Source: Pseudomonas kielensis (GTDB lineage Bacteria; Pseudomonadota; Gammaproteobacteria; Pseudomonadales; Pseudomonadaceae). Taken from it: a stretch of DNA of 64,000 nt. The position numbers were made by a program, and so were the translations under genes. Positions 60,711 through 64,000 of the stretch are shown in pieces; within the stretch, counting starts at the first letter, position 1; each line of letters begins with the position of its first letter. The notes beneath the pieces were generated by a model. It had not been told where the DNA came from and made no database searches. It saw nothing but the letters and a program-made list of their open reading frames with translations. The stretch covers positions 46,310-110,309 of the forward strand of contig NZ_JACMYG010000017.1 of the NCBI RefSeq assembly GCF_014236655.1, in the 5' to 3' direction.

Positions 60711-61616
60711 GTGGAAGACCTGAACACCCTGTATTACTTCACCGAGGTGGTCGAACACGGCGGATTTGCCGCGGCCGGGCGTGCCCTGGACATGCCGAAA
60801 TCCAAGCTCAGCCGGCGTATTGCCCAGCTCGAGGAACGCCTGGGCGTGCGCCTGATCCACCGCACCAGCCGGCATTGCTCGCTCACCGAAATCGGCCAGG
60901 CCTATTACCAACGCTGCCTGGCAATGCGCGTGGAAGCGGAAAGCGCCGCCGAACTGATCGAGCGCAATCGCTCCGAACCCCAGGGCCTGGTGCGCATCAG
61001 CTGCCCGACCGCGCTGCTCAATTCCTGGGTCGGGCCGATGCTGACGCGCTACATGCTCAAGTACCCTCTGGTGGAGTTGTTCATCGAGAGCACCAACCGC
61101 CGCGTCGACTTGATCCACGAGGGGTTTGATATCGCCCTGCGGGTACGGTTCCCGCCCCTGGAAAACACCGACCTGGTGATGAAAGTGCTAGGCAACAGCA
61201 CCCAGGTGCTGGTGGGCAGCCCGGCGTTCGCCCAGCGCTTGTCGACGCCCGCCCTGCCCGCCGACCTGAGCGGCCTGCCCAGCCTGCACTGGGGGGCGGC
61301 GCAACGGGAATACCAGTGGGAACTGTTCGGCCCGCAGGGCGCCACGGCGCTGATCCGCCATCATCCACGCCTGGTCACCGACGACTTGATCGCCCTGCGC
61401 ACCGCCGTGCTGCAAGGCCTGGGAATCGCCCACTTGCCGGCCGTGGTGGTGCGCGACGACCTGGCCGCCGGGCGCCTGATCGAACTGGTGCCGGGCTGGG
61501 CGCCCAAGTGCGGGATTGTCCATGCGATCTTCCCGTCACGCCGCGGCTTGCTGCCGTCGGTGCGCACGCTGATCGACTTCCTGGGAGAAGAGTTCAGCCA
61601 CAGCGATATTGCCTAG
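60711..61616 (+). CDS. LysR-type regulator, probable regulator of the pirin gene
   Basis: A 301-residue LysR-type regulator that starts at GTG with GAGGA upstream. The recognition helix region is MPKSKLSRRIAQLEERLGVRLIHRTSRHCSLTEIGQAYY, typical of the CrgA/AaeR-like subgroup, and an effector domain follows. It diverges from the pirin gene, which is the expected target. Regulators of this group with pirin and YcaC neighbours often answer to quinones or electrophiles; this is inference from family context. Confidence 0.85.
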   Translation: MEDLNTLYYFTEVVEHGGFAAAGRALDMPKSKLSRRIAQLEERLGVRLIHRTSRHCSLTEIGQAYYQRCLAMRVEAESAAELIERNRSEPQGLVRISCPTALLNSWVGPMLTRYMLKYPLVELFIESTNRRVDLIHEGFDIALRVRFPPLENTDLVMKVLGNSTQVLVGSPAFAQRLSTPALPADLSGLPSLHWGAAQREYQWELFGPQGATALIRHHPRLVTDDLIALRTAVLQGLGIAHLPAVVVRDDLAAGRLIELVPGWAPKCGIVHAIFPSRRGLLPSVRTLIDFLGEEFSHSDIA

Positions 61617-61754
61617 GGGCAAGCGTGGAGCTTCCAGCGGCTGGTCCCATTCGTGATTTTCAGTAAACAATGCTTTGCCGGGACAGCGGTTTTTCTAAAG
61701 GCAGGGGCACGGGATACTCAGGGTCATTCCCGTCATCACCTCCTGGAGTCACCC

Positions 61755-62558
61755 ATGTCTGTTCCCGCCTTCGGCCTCGGTACGTTTCGCCTGCAGGGCC
61801 AGGTGCTCATCGATTCGGTCAGCACGGCCCTGGAGCTGGGTTATAGGGCCATCGACACCGCACAGATCTACGACAACGAAGCCGATGTCGGCGAAGCCAT
61901 CGCCGCCAGCGGTATCAACCGGCAAGCGTTGTTCATCACCAGCAAGATCTGGATCGCCAACTTCGCCAGGGACAACCTGATCGCCAGCCTCAAGGACAGC
62001 CTGCGCAAGCTCAAGACCGATTACCTGGACCTGACCTTGATCCATTGGCCGTCCCCGGAAAACCAGGTACCGGTGGAGGAATTCATGGCGGCCCTGCAAC
62101 AAGCCCGGGAGCTGGGCCTGACCCGGCAGATCGGGGTTTCCAACTTCACCGTCGAGCTGATGCAGCAAGCCATCGACGCAGTGGGTGCGCAGAACATCGC
62201 GACCAACCAGATCGAGCTGCACCCCTATCTGCAGAACCGCAAGGTGGTGGAATTTGCCCAACGCCACGGTATTCAGATCACCTCCTACATGACCCTGGCC
62301 TATGGCGAAATCCTCAACGACCCCGTCATCAAGCAGATTGCCCAGCAGCATCAGGCGACGGCCGCGCAAGTGACCCTGGCCTGGGCCATGCAGCTGGGTT
62401 ACGCAGTGATTCCGTCATCGACCCGGAGGGCCAACCTGCAAAGTAACCTGGGTGCGGTCGGGCTGACCCTCAGTGACGCCGAGATGGCACTGATCGCCGG
62501 ACTGGAGCGCGGTCAGCGCCTGACCAGCCCCAAGGGCATCGCACCGAACTGGGATTGA
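61755..62558 (+). CDS. dkgB: 2,5-diketo-D-gluconate reductase DkgB-like aldo-keto reductase
   Basis: A 267-residue NADPH-dependent aldo-keto reductase. The catalytic tetrad is visible: aspartate and tyrosine in AIDTAQIYDNEADVG, lysine in LFITSKIWIANF, histidine in LTLIHWPSPEN. The cofactor segment is VIPSSTRRANLQSNL. It matches E. coli DkgB, which reduces methylglyoxal and diketogluconate. The frame opens upstream to 61653, but the ATG at 61755 has GGAG and begins MSVPAFGLGTFR. It follows the LysR gene on the same strand. Confidence 0.92.
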   Translation: MSVPAFGLGTFRLQGQVLIDSVSTALELGYRAIDTAQIYDNEADVGEAIAASGINRQALFITSKIWIANFARDNLIASLKDSLRKLKTDYLDLTLIHWPSPENQVPVEEFMAALQQARELGLTRQIGVSNFTVELMQQAIDAVGAQNIATNQIELHPYLQNRKVVEFAQRHGIQITSYMTLAYGEILNDPVIKQIAQQHQATAAQVTLAWAMQLGYAVIPSSTRRANLQSNLGAVGLTLSDAEMALIAGLERGQRLTSPKGIAPNWD

Positions 62559-62568
62559 CCCACGCGGC

Positions 62569-64000
62569 TCAGCCTTTGAGGTACTGATCCAGCTCTCGCA
62601 TGGCTGACCCCAGGCCTTGCACCGCCTGCTCCAGGGCCGCACTGTCGGCGGACTCCTGGCAGGCGGCCTCAAGCAACTCGCAACCGTGAATCAGCTGCCG
62701 GGCCCTGACCATTTTCGCCCCACCCTTGATGCGGTGAGCCAGCTCAAGCAAGCCCGGCACATGGCCTTCTGCATGCAGCGCCTGCAGCCGTGCCATGTCC
62801 TCGGCATTGCTGGCCGCCAGTTGCACCAGCAGATCATCGATCATCGCTGGATCATCCCCACTCATCTGCCGCAGCCCACTAAGGTCGATGGCCGCATCGA
62901 CCACGGACGCAGGGGGCGGCGGCTCATGGGTGTTCAGTGTGCCCCGCGTAACGGCGGTACTGAGGTCGTGCAGGCCAATGGGCTTGAACAGGCAATCATC
63001 CATCCCCGCCTCCAGGCAGCGGATATTCTCCTCGGGCTGGGCATTGGCGGTAAAGCCCAGGATCAGGCAGGAAGACAAGCCCTGGCGGCGTTCTTCGTCG
63101 CGGATCGCGACCGCCAACTCATACCCGTTGAGCGCGGGCATGTTGACGTCGCTGATGACCACGTCAAACACCTGCTCGCGCCAGAATTGAAACCCCTCTA
63201 TTCCGTCTTTGGCCAACTGCACCCGATGCCCCAGATGGCTCAATTGCTGGGCGAGCAACTGGCGATTGGCCGGGTAGTCATCCACCACCAGCACATTCAA
63301 CGAACGCCCTGGCTTCGTCGTCGGGGGTTCGCTGGCGGGTGGCGACTCGCTCAAGGGGGGCAGTGTTGGCAGATCGAGGGAAATTTCAATCTGGGTCCCG
63401 CGGCCCAGCACACTGTTCAGTTGCAGACGTCCTGCCATCATCTCGCACAAGGTGCGGCTGATCACCAGGCCCAGGCCCGAGCCACTGCGCCCATCCTGTG
63501 AACCCTGGCCCGCCTGCACAAAGGGGCTGAACAGGCGCTGCTGGTCGGCGTGGCTGATGCCAATCCCGCTGTCCTCGATCACCACCTTGACCGCCACATG
63601 CCCGGCCATGGTGCCAGGCACCACCCGCAGCATCAGGCGAATGTGCCCGGTGTGGGTGAACTTGATGGCGTTGCTCAACAGGTTGGACAGGACCTGTTTG
63701 AAGCGCATCGGGTCGATCAACACATCGCGCTGGCAGCGCACGTCCAGCTCCACCTGCCACGCCAGTTTTTTCTGCCGCGCCAGGCCTTCGAATACCGCAC
63801 TCACCGATGTCACCAACAGCGGCAGGCTGGTCCGCTCCGGCACCAGGGCCAAATGCCCGGACTCGATCCGCGAGATGTCGAGGATGTCGCCAATCAGCTC
63901 CAGTAGGTGCTGCGCGGCATTGGATGCGACTTCAATCGCGACGCGGTCGGTCACCCCCTGCTCGGCACGTTTGCTCGCCAGCTCCAACATGCCGATCAGC
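62569..64000 (-). CDS. hybrid sensor histidine kinase, 3' part (5' end outside window)
   Basis: The frame is open to the right edge, so the gene begins beyond the window; 477 residues are present. From the edge: the second helix of the HisKA domain (LIGMLELASKR; the phospho-accepting histidine is off the window), HATPase_c (NLLSNAIKFTHTG; VVIEDSGIGIS; GSGLGLVISRTLCEMM), a receiver domain (LVVDDYPANRQLLAQQL; phospho-aspartate in FDVVISDVNMPALNG; KPIGLHDL) and a C-terminal HPt domain (ELAHRIKGGAKMVRARQLIHGCELLEAAC). This order is that of BvgS/EvgS-type kinases. It converges with dkgB. Input domain and partner regulator are unknown. Confidence 0.9.
   Translation of the reverse strand, partial: LIGMLELASKRAEQGVTDRVAIEVASNAAQHLLELIGDILDISRIESGHLALVPERTSLPLLVTSVSAVFEGLARQKKLAWQVELDVRCQRDVLIDPMRFKQVLSNLLSNAIKFTHTGHIRLMLRVVPGTMAGHVAVKVVIEDSGIGISHADQQRLFSPFVQAGQGSQDGRSGSGLGLVISRTLCEMMAGRLQLNSVLGRGTQIEISLDLPTLPPLSESPPASEPPTTKPGRSLNVLVVDDYPANRQLLAQQLSHLGHRVQLAKDGIEGFQFWREQVFDVVISDVNMPALNGYELAVAIRDEERRQGLSSCLILGFTANAQPEENIRCLEAGMDDCLFKPIGLHDLSTAVTRGTLNTHEPPPPASVVDAAIDLSGLRQMSGDDPAMIDDLLVQLAASNAEDMARLQALHAEGHVPGLLELAHRIKGGAKMVRARQLIHGCELLEAACQESADSAALEQAVQGLGSAMRELDQYLKG

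Overview
The window is chromosomal DNA of a Pseudomonas, most likely of the P. fluorescens group. The GC content is high, the order tig-clpP-clpX-lon-hupB-ppiD is intact, and several gene blocks match the order known from P. aeruginosa (phnWX with a LysR regulator, fadH next to an AraC regulator, a BqsRS-type two-component system beside a TlpQ-type chemoreceptor, fecI-fecR-fecA). Short palindromic repeats of the GTAGGAGCGAGC type used by fluorescent pseudomonads also occur. I see no rRNA, insertion sequence, prophage, CRISPR array or integrase.

Layout. 1-3.2 kb: tail of a LysR gene, a REP-like pair, then a LysR regulator divergent from phnW-phnX (2-aminoethylphosphonate use). 3.4-10.8 kb: cytochrome b561, a PLP-dependent ACC-deaminase-like enzyme, fadH, a nitrilase-fold protein lacking catalytic residues with an AraC regulator, a tiny two-peptide operon behind an Anr-type promoter, and a proline-rich lipoprotein. 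11-19.5 kb: the proteostasis block (minus strand) ppiD, hupB, lon, clpX, clpP, tig, with a decayed tRNA-Asp-like gene between hupB and ppiD. 19.9-21.5 kb: four tRNA genes (Arg, His, Leu, His) divergent from folD. 21.7-34.7 kb: mixed housekeeping (pbpG, a C39-like lipoprotein, TerC, nhaR, an MFS pump, sstT, yceH, a shikimate-dehydrogenase-like gene, small proteins, an AI-2E family protein, trhP/yegQ). 34.8-42.4 kb: a NhaC/YuiF-type carrier divergent from a TlpQ-like chemoreceptor, then a PepSY-PepSY-regulator-kinase operon divergent from a patatin-like gene. 42.5-48 kb: queD, codBA, a DapF-like protein and an MFS carrier. 48-56.9 kb: two iron-uptake sigma/anti-sigma/TonB-receptor sets (fecIRA on minus, a second set on plus) with a lone pilin-like gene between them. 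56.9-64 kb: VOC protein, MscS channel with a cyclic-nucleotide-type domain, isochorismatase-fold hydrolase, pirin, LysR, dkgB, and the 3' part of a hybrid sensor kinase running off the window.

How the genes work together. The clearest functional units are phosphonate catabolism (phnW makes phosphonoacetaldehyde, phnX cleaves it), cytosine salvage (codB imports, codA deaminates), protein folding and turnover (Tig, ClpXP, Lon, PpiD), and iron acquisition by cell-surface signalling. The most unusual signals are the Anr-type micropeptide locus at 9.57-9.84 kb, the pseudo-tRNA at 12.96 kb, and three proteins that keep an enzyme fold but have lost the catalytic residues. All database-dependent statements are from memory of families; no search was run.
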